From the NCBI RefSeq assembly GCF_907164905.1, contig NZ_CAJRAF010000001.1, positions 1,902,800 through 1,966,799 of the forward strand: 64,000 nucleotides of DNA. The letters are read 5' to 3'. The notes beneath the pieces are model-generated. The model was not told the origin of the DNA. It saw only the letters and a program-made list of their open reading frames with translations, and ran no database searches. Numbering within the stretch: position 1 is the stretch's first letter; each line of letters starts with the position of its first letter. The position numbers were made by a program, and so were the translations under genes. The stretch is from Dyadobacter sp. CECT 9275. GTDB taxonomy: Bacteria; Bacteroidota; Bacteroidia; Cytophagales; Spirosomataceae. Positions 27,817 to 36,539 of the stretch are shown piece by piece.

Positions 27817-29184
27817 ATGAATAATTTTTCAATCCATCAGCAGGAAGTGATTTGTGCTCTTGCAACGCCCTCAGGAGTGGGGGCGATTGCCATTATCCGG
27901 GTGTCCGGATCAGGAAGTATTGCACTTGTCAATGCCATTTTTAAGGGAAAAAACCTTGAAACGGCGGAGAGCCATACCGTACATTTTGGCACGATATATA
28001 ACAAATCGGACATCGTAGATGAGGTATTGGTGACGGTTTTCAAAACACCCAGATCCTTTACAAAAGAAGATTCCGTCGAGATTTCGTGCCATGGTTCGGA
28101 TTACATCATCCGGCAGATCATGAAGTTGTTGATTCAGAAAGGGGCCAGGATTGCCAAGCCAGGTGAATTTACCCAGCGGGCGTTTTTGAATGGCCAGTTC
28201 GATCTGGTACAGGCAGAAGCGGTGGCCGACCTCATTGCGGCCGATTCCGAAGCGAGCCATAAAACAGCATTAAACCAGCTGAGGGGCGGGTTTTCTAAAA
28301 AACTCGCGTCGTTACGAACGGAACTTATCCATTTCGCTTCGCTGATCGAACTGGAACTGGACTTTGGCGAAGAGGATGTGGAGTTTGCCGAACGCGATGA
28401 CCTGCGGCAACTGATCACCTCATTGCAGGAAACCATTGCGCCGCTGATCGAATCCTTTGACTATGGAAATGCCATCAAGGAAGGTATTCCTGTGGCGATT
28501 ATCGGGTCACCCAATGTTGGGAAGTCCACTTTGCTGAATGCGTTGCTGAATGAAGAAAAGGCCATTGTCACCAGCGTCGCTGGTACCACCCGCGATGTGA
28601 TCGAGGATACCATCGTCCTCGACGGACTCAAATTCCGTTTCATCGACACTGCGGGCATCCGTGAAACGACCGACCTGGTGGAATCCATCGGCATTGAAAG
28701 ATCCAAGGCGGCTATGGAAAAGGCCGATATCGTGATTTTCCTTTTTGACAGCGCCGAAACTTTGGCTGAAAACAGAGCCCTGGCAGCGTTGCTTCCGACC
28801 GGGAAACAGGTACTTTTTGTTTTAAATAAAACAGACATCAATCCGGAACTTTACGCGCGTCTGTCCGCAGATGATACTGATATTGTCCCTATTTCCGCCC
28901 ATACGCAGCAAAACCTGCCGGCCCTGACCGGAAAGCTTGTTTCACTGGTTCACGGGCAAGCCGCCGCCGATACGGTTGTCACCAACCTCAGGCATTACGA
29001 GCATCTGGTGAAAACGTTTGATTCACTTGCCGATGTTCTGAACGGTTTATCCCTGGGCGTAACCGGCGATTTCCTTGCCCAGGACATCCGGCTGGCCCTG
29101 CATCATCTGGGCGAAATCACCGGCACGATCGTGACGGATGATTTGCTGGATAATATTTTTAGCAAGTTTTGTATCGGGAAGTAG
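27817..29184 (+). CDS. mnmE: tRNA uridine-5-carboxymethylaminomethyl modification GTPase
   Basis: A 455-residue protein that, with MnmG, modifies U34 of certain tRNAs. ATG 27817 ('MNNFSIHQQEVICALATPSG') gives the family start; an upstream in-frame start at 27778 is not conserved. It has an N-terminal formyl-THF-binding domain, a helical domain and an inserted G domain ('GSPNVGKST', 'GTTRDVIED', 'DTAGIRETTD', 'NKTD'). The C-terminal 'FSKFCIGK' holds the conserved CxGK motif. A terminator follows. Confidence 0.96.
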   Translation: MNNFSIHQQEVICALATPSGVGAIAIIRVSGSGSIALVNAIFKGKNLETAESHTVHFGTIYNKSDIVDEVLVTVFKTPRSFTKEDSVEISCHGSDYIIRQIMKLLIQKGARIAKPGEFTQRAFLNGQFDLVQAEAVADLIAADSEASHKTALNQLRGGFSKKLASLRTELIHFASLIELELDFGEEDVEFAERDDLRQLITSLQETIAPLIESFDYGNAIKEGIPVAIIGSPNVGKSTLLNALLNEEKAIVTSVAGTTRDVIEDTIVLDGLKFRFIDTAGIRETTDLVESIGIERSKAAMEKADIVIFLFDSAETLAENRALAALLPTGKQVLFVLNKTDINPELYARLSADDTDIVPISAHTQQNLPALTGKLVSLVHGQAAADTVVTNLRHYEHLVKTFDSLADVLNGLSLGVTGDFLAQDIRLALHHLGEITGTIVTDDLLDNIFSKFCIGK

Positions 29185-29215
29185 GAGCGCAAAGTAACTG
29201 CAAATAATAGTATAT

Positions 29216-29265
29216 AAACGGTTGAAAATTAGACTTTTAGTTAAGATTTTCAACCGTTTCTTTTT
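29216..29265 (+). terminator. Strong rho-independent terminator after mnmE
   Basis: A perfect 14-bp stem (AAACGGTTGAAAAT with ATTTTCAACCGTTT, 16-base loop) followed by a T run, 32 bp past the mnmE stop. It may work in both directions because of A and T tracts on each side. Confidence 0.88.
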
Positions 29266-29660
29266 GGTCATTTGCTGGTATTTTGATTATATTTGTCCCC
29301 TATGTAAGCTTCCCATTTTTAGAACACTGTAGGCTTAGACTACTTTTGGTTTGTAACAGTCGATTCTTTTTCTTTTATCGCTTCCTCTGTTAGGAGAATA
29401 CGTTTTTGATTTGGGTTTAATCCGTAAGACTATCCAAGAGCAACATACAAGAATATGGGACTGATTTGCGTCCAGGGATTAGGATGATAATACAGTTATG
29501 ATAACCTCCAAAAACTTTGCGCGCTCTTGGGTGTTGGTATTGAGCCCAAGAGTTTGCACTTCACTGGTTTTTATGCTCAGGGCGACGCTTTTGTTTCAGT
29601 GCTAAGTTTGATATTGCTGGGCTTATAGGAGGGGTCAGAAAACGGGCTTGGATAGCGCTG

Positions 29661-30041
29661 ATGCCTGAATCAGAACTGGAATTGCGAGTGCCGGATATTT
29701 CTCCCCGTGTGTTTTTACTGATCAAAAAAGCAGGTATTGATATTTCAGCAAAGATTCAGGCTCACAGCAACGGCATTCAATCCGGGATAAATTGGAATTA
29801 TAAATCCTGCAAAAATCTTTCCAACATCGATAACGCCTTTCCTGATCTGGAAATCTGGTTTCAAAAGACAGCAAAAACGCTTAATGATTATTTATATAAG
29901 AGCCTGCAAAATGAGTATCAGTTTGTGATCTCCGAGCAAAGCCAAGCTGAAACAATTACCGAAAATGAATATCGTTTTACAATAGACCGTGAACCCGCGT
30001 TTTATTTAAAGCCACTAGTCCAATCAGGCGTTAATTTATAA
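29661..30041 (+). CDS. Hypothetical protein, doubtful
   Basis: A 126-residue ORF with no family I recognise. The frame is open from 29544, without another ATG, giving up to ~165 residues ('AGLIGGVRKRAWIALMPESE'). The composition is plausible for a soluble mixed alpha/beta protein, with 'DLEIWFQKTAKTLNDYLYKSL' as an amphipathic helix. It could be a 3' fragment of a lost gene or a small real gene. Confidence 0.35.
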   Translation: MPESELELRVPDISPRVFLLIKKAGIDISAKIQAHSNGIQSGINWNYKSCKNLSNIDNAFPDLEIWFQKTAKTLNDYLYKSLQNEYQFVISEQSQAETITENEYRFTIDREPAFYLKPLVQSGVNL

Positions 30042-30245
30042 CATTTTCAGAAATCAAAATACGATTGCCATGCAAATTAAATATATCAAGGATCAGAAGA
30101 TAATGGTCAAACAGGCAGCCCTATTCAAACAATACAGGCATCAGTCTTTCTTGAGAGATATCTGACAAGGCTTTACATAGTGATTCTTAAGTGTGCCGGC
30201 TTAACTTTTACAGCAAACTAAAATCGGGGTGAGTCTGAAAAATCG

Positions 30246-30329
30246 CGCCCTGCGGCCGCTGCCGCAGGGCGGTTAATCGGTAGAAGCCTTATGGACAGCG
30301 GCCTTATCAGGGCCGCACGCATAAGGCTT
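30246..30329. ncRNA. Adjacent GC-rich hairpins, possible structured RNA or mobile-element end
   Basis: Hairpin 1 has a 10-bp stem, CGCCCTGCGG with CCGCAGGGCG, and a 6-base loop CCGCTG. Twelve bases later hairpin 2 has an outer 10-bp stem, AAGCCTTATG with CATAAGGCTT, enclosing an inner 6-bp stem GCGGCC/GGCCGC. The surroundings are AT-rich. Such compact nested structure is unlikely by chance, but whether it is an RNA, a transposon end or a protein-binding site cannot be told. The ncRNA label is a placeholder. Confidence 0.4.
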
Positions 30330-30568
30330 ATCGTTTCTTGTTAAAGGAGCAGTGTTTGTAAAAGTACTGCAAACGTCTCGTATGCTTTTCGATAGCATTA
30401 AAGCCAGAAAACTGTATAGTCGCTTTTAAACCTATCAAAACACAGGGGCAATTTTTTACTATTCATATCTAGAAATATCAAAATAGGCCTCTTCGATTTA
30501 AAAGCAACGGCAGTAGCAACCAAAGAAGCAAAAATTGTGGGTCAGCTAATCAGAGAATATCGTTGGTA

Positions 30569-31699
30569 TTATACGTCAGGCAGATTTCTGCTATGCGTTG
30601 ATGGAATTACCCATTGCTTTCGGGAGGAAGAAAAACGAATGTCATCAATCAGCTTATGCAGAATAACCGCATCGTCAAATGAAGGGGCTGAGTTAGTCCC
30701 ATGTAAAATGTCGCTTGCGATTCTGTTGTACATTTCTCTAACATTTGTATGAGGTCCAAAGGATTCCTCTTTATTATCAATATTGATCAGCTCTGGCTCC
30801 TGGCTTGACGGAGTATAATGGCTGATTGTAAAATCTGCCATCTGGGTGTGCCCGGTCTGGGCTTTAAGGACAATTTTCCCCTTCGACCCTTCTATCTCCC
30901 AAATAATAGCATCACCATTTACAGAATTAGCGCCCTGATAATTAATTGAAAATGGAGCTTCCTTATTTAGGTTTCCAATTACCGAGATGAAATCGGGAGC
31001 GTCAGCATCTATAAACTTGCCGGTGTCAAGTGCTTTAACTTTTGGGTATCGTGTGTGCACTATTGCGGACAAATCCCTGATATCTCCCAAAACATCACAG
31101 ACTGCCGCAAGTGTATGAGCAAAAGGAATGGTCAACAGATCAGCACCATTCTGCTTTTTTCGTAAATACTCCTCATTTTTTGTGTCGGTGATTGTATCAC
31201 CCCAGGGAGCTGCCCAACCTCGTATGCTGCTCGACAGGATAGAGCCGATAAAATCATTTTTAATCAGATCAGCCGTTTTACGTATGGCCACAGAAACACG
31301 GGCCTGCGTTCCAGTAACAGCAATTACTGATCTTTCATGCGCCATTGCAGCTAATTCTTCTACTTCTGCCAGCGAGCGCCCGAGTGGCCACTCGCAATAG
31401 ACATGCTTCCCATGCGAGAGTATGGTCTTGATCGCATCGTAGTGCAACGGGACCCGGACTGTTACTACAATCAAATCAATTTCCTCAGATGAAGCCATTT
31501 CTTCAATACTGCCGAAAGCCAATGGAATCCGGCAGGCTTCGGCAGCAGCGCGCGAACTCTCCAGACTGGAATTCACGACACCCACTATTTCATATTGGTC
31601 AGTCAATTGACCAAGAGCGGGCAGATGCGCAACGGCAGCCCAACTCCTGCCCGCTTGCAGGCCAACAATTCCAACCCTTATTTTTGAACGATTTTGCAT
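30569..31699 (-). CDS. Gfo/Idh/MocA family oxidoreductase
   Basis: A 376-residue NAD(P)-dependent oxidoreductase, probably acting on a sugar or cyclitol. N-terminal Rossmann motif 'RVGIVGLQAGRSWAA' (residues ~8-22), then 'DLIVVTVRVPLHYD' and 'GKHVYCEWPLG', where the common EKP is replaced by EWP as in Gal80-like members. The C-terminal domain starts near residue 135. It is divergent from an HxlR regulator with a palindrome between them, so HxlR control is likely. Confidence 0.88.
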   Translation of the reverse strand: MQNRSKIRVGIVGLQAGRSWAAVAHLPALGQLTDQYEIVGVVNSSLESSRAAAEACRIPLAFGSIEEMASSEEIDLIVVTVRVPLHYDAIKTILSHGKHVYCEWPLGRSLAEVEELAAMAHERSVIAVTGTQARVSVAIRKTADLIKNDFIGSILSSSIRGWAAPWGDTITDTKNEEYLRKKQNGADLLTIPFAHTLAAVCDVLGDIRDLSAIVHTRYPKVKALDTGKFIDADAPDFISVIGNLNKEAPFSINYQGANSVNGDAIIWEIEGSKGKIVLKAQTGHTQMADFTISHYTPSSQEPELINIDNKEESFGPHTNVREMYNRIASDILHGTNSAPSFDDAVILHKLIDDIRFSSSRKQWVIPSTHSRNLPDV

Positions 31700-31767
31700 T
31701 TTTGCTTTTTGTTTACAAAGTTCACATCAGTAACTAGGGCAGTCAATAAGAGGGAATATATTCCTAC

Positions 31768-31785
31768 GGGGATAATTTTGTCCCC
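31768..31785. promoter_or_regulatory. Palindromic operator candidate between oxidoreductase and HxlR
   Basis: GGGGATAATTTTGTCCCC is a near-perfect 18-base palindrome. A 12-base palindrome GGAATATATTCC lies just before it (31753-31764). It is almost the same as the palindrome at 34096-34117 beside another HxlR gene. Confidence 0.6.
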
Positions 31786-31838
31786 TATATGCCTGTTGTG
31801 AATCTATGCTTATTTTTGTAATTAAGACAAAAAAGAAG

Positions 31839-32204
31839 ATGTACGAAAAAAAAATGCCCCTGCCGCTCGAATGTGGCCTGGCGATGACAAAAGAAATACT
31901 GGGTGGCAAGTGGAAACCAAATTTATTACTGGCTATATCAATAGGGATCAACCGCCCAAGCCAGTTACACCGCGAGATTCCACAGTCAACCAAGCGGGTT
32001 TTAAATCTGCAGTTGAAGGAACTGGAAGAATTCGAAATGATTGAAAAGAAAATTTATCATCAGCTACCACCCAAGGTAGAATATCGCCTTACCGAGCGCG
32101 GAGAAACACTGATGCCTATATTAAGACAAATGAACGAATGGGGGGATAACAATCGCTCATTTATCAAGAGTGTTATCCTGAAAAGATCAAAAGCACTGGA
32201 TTAA
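31839..32204 (+). CDS. HxlR family winged-helix regulator
   Basis: A 121-residue regulator; ATG 31839 fits the family start, although the frame opens at 31806. The HxlR core is clear: 'LGGKWKPNLLLAISIG', 'RPSQLHREIPQSTKRVLNLQ', 'PPKVEYRLTERGETLMPIL', 'MNEWGD'. The early Cys in 'LECGLAM' is the usual redox or thiol-sensing position. It probably represses the divergent Gfo/Idh gene through the palindrome upstream. Confidence 0.9.
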   Translation: MYEKKMPLPLECGLAMTKEILGGKWKPNLLLAISIGINRPSQLHREIPQSTKRVLNLQLKELEEFEMIEKKIYHQLPPKVEYRLTERGETLMPILRQMNEWGDNNRSFIKSVILKRSKALD

Positions 32205-32484
32205 CCATTTGGCTGCCTGGCCCACCAGGAAAAATTCGTAATGCGCCAAATCCCTTTTTTCTCTTAAATTCCAATAAGGTTTGGGCGGGTAAGACAATTT
32301 TTTATGACATTGACAAATTCGACAGTCAAGTCAAGTAAGCTGATATTGGTGAAGTAAGCATTGGCAAAATGTACCTGTGTCATCAACTTTTGTCCATTCT
32401 TTCCCATATTTCAACCTGTCAATTTTGCATTCAGTTTAAGGGACGCAATTCAAAACCGCCCCTGTCATCTTAACTCAATGCAAA

Positions 32485-33717
32485 ATGAAAGGACAACAGA
32501 ACCGCACATTAGGTGCATTCGAAAAAGCGTTTTGGCTTCTGGACCAAATTGACTCCAAAGACTTCGCCCTGGCCGCGGACATTTCCGGTACACAGCCCGT
32601 TGAAAAATGGAGTAAGGCCGTCGACATGGCACAACAACGCCATCCAAACCTTTCTGTGAGCGTTGTGCCGGATGAACTTTCCCGGCCCACATTGCAGCAT
32701 GTAAACAACCTGCACATTCCACTGCGTGTGGTGCATGCAGAGCCGGATTACCGCTGGGAGCAGGAAGTTGAAAAGGAACTTTCTGTAAGATTTAATACCG
32801 AAGAAGGCCCGCTATTAAGAGTTGTTTTGGTACAAAAAACAGATAGCATCGTTTTGATCCTGTCTGCAAACCACACTGTGGCAGATGGAACATCTTTAAG
32901 CTATTTGACGCGGGACATTTTACTGGCCGTCACTGGAAACGAACTTGAACTCATGGAGGCACAGGTGTTTAACGACGAAACGCTTTGGTTGCCGGAAGAC
33001 CTGCCAACAGAGATGGTAAAACAGGTGCCAAAGCTGAAAATGAAGACGGATATTGTTAATCCATTGGTTTCCTCGCACCGCTTTTCTGAAAGCACAACGC
33101 ACATATTGTTGAACGTGCGCGACAAGAAAACACAAGCGTACACGGCGCCATTTGTGCGACCGTTTTAATAGCGTCGAGGAATCTGCGGCCAGAATGGGAC
33201 GATACAAGAATGGAATTGGTTTCACCCATTTGAACCAGAGGGGCCCTGAATCTGGACGATAATTTTGGGTTGAACATTACTACCCATTCTGTGTTTTTTG
33301 AAAACCAGCGGTATTTATCTTTCTGGGATTTGGCAAGACTAGCAAAAGCAGGGCTCGCCGGGACCAGTTCCGTTGAATATACAACAGGTTATTTGTCTTT
33401 TTTCCGGGACATTGTTTTTGGCACAATGATATGCAGCAAATGCTGGATGCACTAAAACAGGCATTTAATCATCACATTATGGTTGCCAATCTGGTCAGAG
33501 TCAGATATAGTACCGATTTCGGTTCATTGAAACTGAAAGCACTGTATGGCCCAATGGTGCGTTCGGGCAAAGGAATGGAACAGACGATCGGGGCATTAAC
33601 GACCAACGGCTCGCTCTGCCTCACTAATACGAGCGACACACCAATTCCCGGCTTACTTGCAGAAATAGAGCATATTTTGGCAAAGGCATGCCAGGGAAAT
33701 TTGGTTACTAAGGCTGA
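32485..33717 (+). pseudogene. Condensation-domain/PapA-like acyltransferase, decayed
   Basis: Pieces in three frames line up as one ~410-residue condensation-superfamily protein. The first piece (32485-33122) has the catalytic 'NHTVADGTS' (HHxxxDG with Asn for the first His). A lost base near 33115-33122 shifts the frame to 'VHGAICATVLIASRNLRPEW', then an in-frame TGA at 33231 interrupts it. The frame continues as 'LNLDDNFGLNITTHSVFF' to ~33415, and a second lost base moves it to 'LDALKQAFNHHIMVANLVRV' and 'YGPMVRSGKGMEQTIGALT'. Three lesions make this a pseudogene. Intact relatives transfer acyl groups to alcohols or amines in lipid or peptide synthesis. Confidence 0.8.
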
Positions 33718-34064
33718 ATGTTCTTTTCGATCAGCGTCCGTAAACGCTGATCATGCTCGTCGCCCCACTGCCCGATGGCGCCTATGACAGGAATGAGCGA
33801 CTTTCCGAATTCGGTAAGGAAATACTCGACTTTGGGCGGGACTACGGGGTAGATGATTTTTTCAACGAGTTCGTGATTCTCGAGTTCTTTTAATTGCACA
33901 TTCAACACCCGGCTGGACGCTCCCGGAATTTTTCGTTGCAGCTCGCTGGGGCGTTGAAAGCCTTCGATGATAAACCACAAAAGCCGCATTTTCCATACAG
34001 CACTTCACCAATCAGGTCGAGCCCCGCAATTCAGGTTGGGCATTGTCTTTCTTTCGTACATCAT
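33708..34064 (-). pseudogene. HxlR family regulator, frameshifted near the N-terminus
   Basis: The C-terminal 93 residues are a normal HxlR core ('RPSELQRKIPGASSRVLNVQL', 'VPPKVEYFLTEFGKSLIPV'). The expected N-terminus ('MMYERKTMPNLNCG') is found upstream at ATG 34064, but an extra G near 34020 and a short deletion in the 'GKWK' segment (33985-34000) break the frame. The gene is convergent with the decayed acyltransferase and divergent from the SDR, with a perfect palindrome between. The paralogue at 31839 is closely similar. Confidence 0.75.
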
Positions 34065-34095
34065 GCAAATATAAACATATGCTCGCATCGGTTTA

Positions 34096-34117
34096 ATAGG
34101 GATAAATTTATCCCTAT
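34096..34117. promoter_or_regulatory. Perfect palindrome, HxlR operator candidate
   Basis: A 22-base perfect palindrome with core TAGGGATAAATTTATCCCTA, between the HxlR pseudogene and the SDR gene. It matches the palindrome at 31768-31785 in its GGGATAA..TT.TCCC pattern. Confidence 0.7.
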
Positions 34118-34189
34118 CTGAATCGTATTTCCCTACTTGTCAGAAAGTAGCATTGTGCTGAAATTTGTCCTGAACAAATCAACACGGTT

Positions 34190-34978
34190 ATGGAATTTAA
34201 TTTTGAAAACGAATTGAAAGATAAAATTGCCCTGGTAACCGGAGGCAGTAAAGGCGCTGGAAAAGCCATCGCCGATCGCCTTCTAAAAGCAGGCGCAACG
34301 GTAATCATTACGGCGAGAAACAAGCCGGAAGAAGAAAATGAAAACACCCATTTCATAGCGGCAGATTTAAGCAAACCGGAAGGAACGCAAAAAGTAGTAG
34401 ATGAAATACTTCAAAAATTCGGTCGTCTGGATATTTTAATTAACAATTTATGCGGCTCAGAAACACCCGGAGGTGGTTTTGCGGTACTTTCTGATGAAGA
34501 TTGGGAATCGTCGTTTCAAACCAATCTTTTAGCGCCCGTCCGGTTAGACCGCGGCTTTTTACCCGGAATGATCAGCCAGGGCAATGGGGTTATTATCCAC
34601 ATTGCATCTATTCAGGCTAAATTGCCATTATACGATTCCACTTTGCTTTACGCAGCGGCAAAAGCAGCTTTGGTGAATTATAGCAAAAGCTTATCAAATG
34701 AAGTGGCGCCTAAAGGTGTGCGCGTACTCACCGTATCGCCAGGCTGGATCATGACCATCGCATCGGCCAGAATGATGGAGCGTATCGCTGAGAGCTCAGG
34801 CGGCAGCGTTGAACAGGCGGCCAGCGGCGTTATGGATGCCCTTGGGGGCATTCCTTTCGGCAGAGCTGCCTGGCCACAGGAAGTTGCAGAACTTGTCGGC
34901 TTCCTCGTATCACCCAGGGCTGCCTACCTCACCGGCACTGAATACGTAATCGACGGCGGCACCATTCCCACGCTTTAA
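34190..34978 (+). CDS. SDR family NAD(P)-dependent oxidoreductase
   Basis: A 262-residue short-chain dehydrogenase/reductase. The cofactor motif 'TGGSKGAGKAIADRLL' lies at residues ~17-32, 'DILINNLCG' is the NNAG-type motif, the catalytic Ser is in 'IHIASIQAK' and Tyr-Lys are in 'LLYAAAKAAL'. 'SPGW' and the end 'YLTGTEYVIDGG' are typical. The substrate is unknown. It shares a direction with the NTF2-like gene 66 bp downstream, and a terminator follows that gene. Confidence 0.9.
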   Translation: MEFNFENELKDKIALVTGGSKGAGKAIADRLLKAGATVIITARNKPEEENENTHFIAADLSKPEGTQKVVDEILQKFGRLDILINNLCGSETPGGGFAVLSDEDWESSFQTNLLAPVRLDRGFLPGMISQGNGVIIHIASIQAKLPLYDSTLLYAAAKAALVNYSKSLSNEVAPKGVRVLTVSPGWIMTIASARMMERIAESSGGSVEQAASGVMDALGGIPFGRAAWPQEVAELVGFLVSPRAAYLTGTEYVIDGGTIPTL

Positions 34979-35044
34979 GGCAGCATTTACAATCTGATAT
35001 CAAAACAAAAACACTTTTTTTTATCAACATCAACATTCATAATC

Positions 35045-35368
35045 ATGAAACTTCCAGAAAATATAGCCGGCTTTATTAAGGCGCAAAACGACTTAGACAG
35101 CACAGCATTTGCCAATTACTTTACAGCACAAGCAACCGTTTCCGACGAAGGAGCGTCCTATTCGGGTAGAGAGGAAATTAAGCAGTGGATACAAGCGGCG
35201 ACTGAAAAGTATAACATGCAGTTGACGCCCATTGATTTTACACAAACCGGCTCAAAACGAAAACTTACGGTAGAAGTAAGCGGCAGATTTCCGGCTAGTC
35301 CAATCGTGATGAATTATCACCTTGAGCTGGACGGTTCTTCTATCAGTTCGTTGAAGATTACGGATTAA
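35045..35368 (+). CDS. SnoaL/NTF2-like small protein
   Basis: A 107-residue protein with a cystatin-like alpha+beta fold typical of NTF2-like proteins: 'FIKAQNDLDSTAFANYFTAQATVSDEG' (described in part), then 'SGREEIKQWI' and a C-terminal sheet ending 'YHLELDGSSISSLKITD'. It lies behind an SDR gene, a common pairing. Its enzymatic role, if any, is unknown. Confidence 0.82.
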   Translation: MKLPENIAGFIKAQNDLDSTAFANYFTAQATVSDEGASYSGREEIKQWIQAATEKYNMQLTPIDFTQTGSKRKLTVEVSGRFPASPIVMNYHLELDGSSISSLKITD

Positions 35369-35384
35369 AAGTTTAGTATTCAAA

Positions 35385-35437
35385 TTCGCAGGAATGCTTT
35401 GACTCAACCTGTAAACGGCATTCCTGCGAATACTTTT
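35385..35437 (+). terminator. Terminator after the SDR/NTF2-like operon
   Basis: TTCGCAGGAATGC pairs with GCATTCCTGCGAA (13 bp, 20-base loop), followed by a six-T run. It lies upstream of ATG 35462, which supports that start for the next gene. Confidence 0.85.
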
Positions 35438-35461
35438 TTAGCTCCAATATTGAAAATATTT

Positions 35462-36391
35462 ATGACCAGAAAATTGCAGTTTAAATTGTCGATTGCAGCT
35501 TTTATGGTGCTGTGTTTTTCAACTTTTACATTTGCACAAAAGTTGAATTCCTCTCTTCAAAAAGATCCTTCTCAACGAATTCAAATTGCACCTGAAAGCG
35601 TTTTTAAAAGTTTCCGGGAGGCTGGAATGAAACCGGTTAACCATACGTTGACTCCAGCTGAAAAAGAGAAAGTAAATAAAGCTTTTGCGTATTTGACACC
35701 ACTGCATCAGCGCATTTTGAAACAACATCTGCAAAGCATCAGCTTCATGGATAACATGCCGAACACGGCATTAACCTCACCTGTTGATTCTGTCGACGGA
35801 TCGAAAATGTTCAACATTACTTTCCGGGCAAGCTTACTGGACGAGAACATTTCGCAATGGGCCACATGGAAAGAAAATACTTGTTTCATTCAGGAAACTG
35901 ATTCCAGTTATAAGGTGCGCGTCGAAGCAGGCAAGCTGGACGGGATCATTTATGTGCTGTTGCACGAGGCCACACACATTATCGATGTGGTCACAAACAT
36001 TACCCCGCATCAGAACGAACCAAACGCAGCTGTAAAATCGACCGCGTTTACAAAAGACATCTGGCGTCTGATGAATCTGCCTTCTGATCCATACATCAAT
36101 TCTCTGCTGGAACAAACCCGTTTCCGGAGCGGAAAACCAGTACCGATCAGCCTGGCGCCTGATGTTTATAGCCGGCTCTCGAAAACGCCGTTTCCTTCTT
36201 TATACGCAATGACGGCGTGGTCTGAGGATATCGCCGAGCTTGCAACCATTTATCACCTGACGACCAAGCTAAATCAGCCATTTTATATTGTCGTTATCAA
36301 AAACAATGTGGAGCTGGCGCGGTTTGAACCCATGAAAAATGTGCTGGTCAGGCAGCGATTGGATCAACTTTCGACCTTTTACAAGCCATAA
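35462..36391 (+). CDS. Secreted HExxH protein, possible metallopeptidase
   Basis: A 309-residue protein with signal peptide ending 'TFTFAQK', starting at ATG 35462. A single zinc-peptidase-type motif HEATH lies in 'IYVLLHEATHIIDVV' (residues ~165-180), and 'AWSEDIAELATIYHLTTKLN' about 90 residues later contains Glu/Asp residues that could be the third ligand. I do not recognise a named family. The protein is probably periplasmic or surface. Peptidase activity is inferred from HExxH only. Confidence 0.72.
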   Translation: MTRKLQFKLSIAAFMVLCFSTFTFAQKLNSSLQKDPSQRIQIAPESVFKSFREAGMKPVNHTLTPAEKEKVNKAFAYLTPLHQRILKQHLQSISFMDNMPNTALTSPVDSVDGSKMFNITFRASLLDENISQWATWKENTCFIQETDSSYKVRVEAGKLDGIIYVLLHEATHIIDVVTNITPHQNEPNAAVKSTAFTKDIWRLMNLPSDPYINSLLEQTRFRSGKPVPISLAPDVYSRLSKTPFPSLYAMTAWSEDIAELATIYHLTTKLNQPFYIVVIKNNVELARFEPMKNVLVRQRLDQLSTFYKP

Positions 36392-36539
36392 TTTCACCTG
36401 TCGGGAAAAATGTACAAGGAGCATTGCCTTTTATCCATTCTTCCGGGCCGTTTCAACTGCCACCTTTGTAATGTCAAAACGAAACGACAATCTACTAACG
36501 GTTAGCAGATTAACTTAAAAATTCAAACTTACTACTCAG

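Larger units (their letters stand above)
29266..30568. other. Gene-poor stretch at the core/accessory boundary
   Basis: 1.3 kb without a recognisable gene. It holds one weak ORF (29661-30041), a hairpin CTCTTGGG/CCCAAGAG at 29523-29551, and the GC-rich hairpin pair at 30246-30329. A short open stretch at ~30490-30590 ('KEAKIVGQLIREYRWYY') looks like a fragment of something larger. There is no tRNA, attachment site or transposase I can identify. Its place between a housekeeping gene and accessory genes suggests remnants of past insertions. Confidence 0.5.

Noticed and set aside
30284..30329. Possible integron attC site
   Set aside because: The folded shape is similar, but no GTTRRRY/RYYYAAC core sites and no integrase or cassette array were seen.
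30537..30752. 71-codon plus-strand ORF
   Set aside because: Mostly antisense to the 3' end of the Gfo/Idh gene; no sign of a real product.
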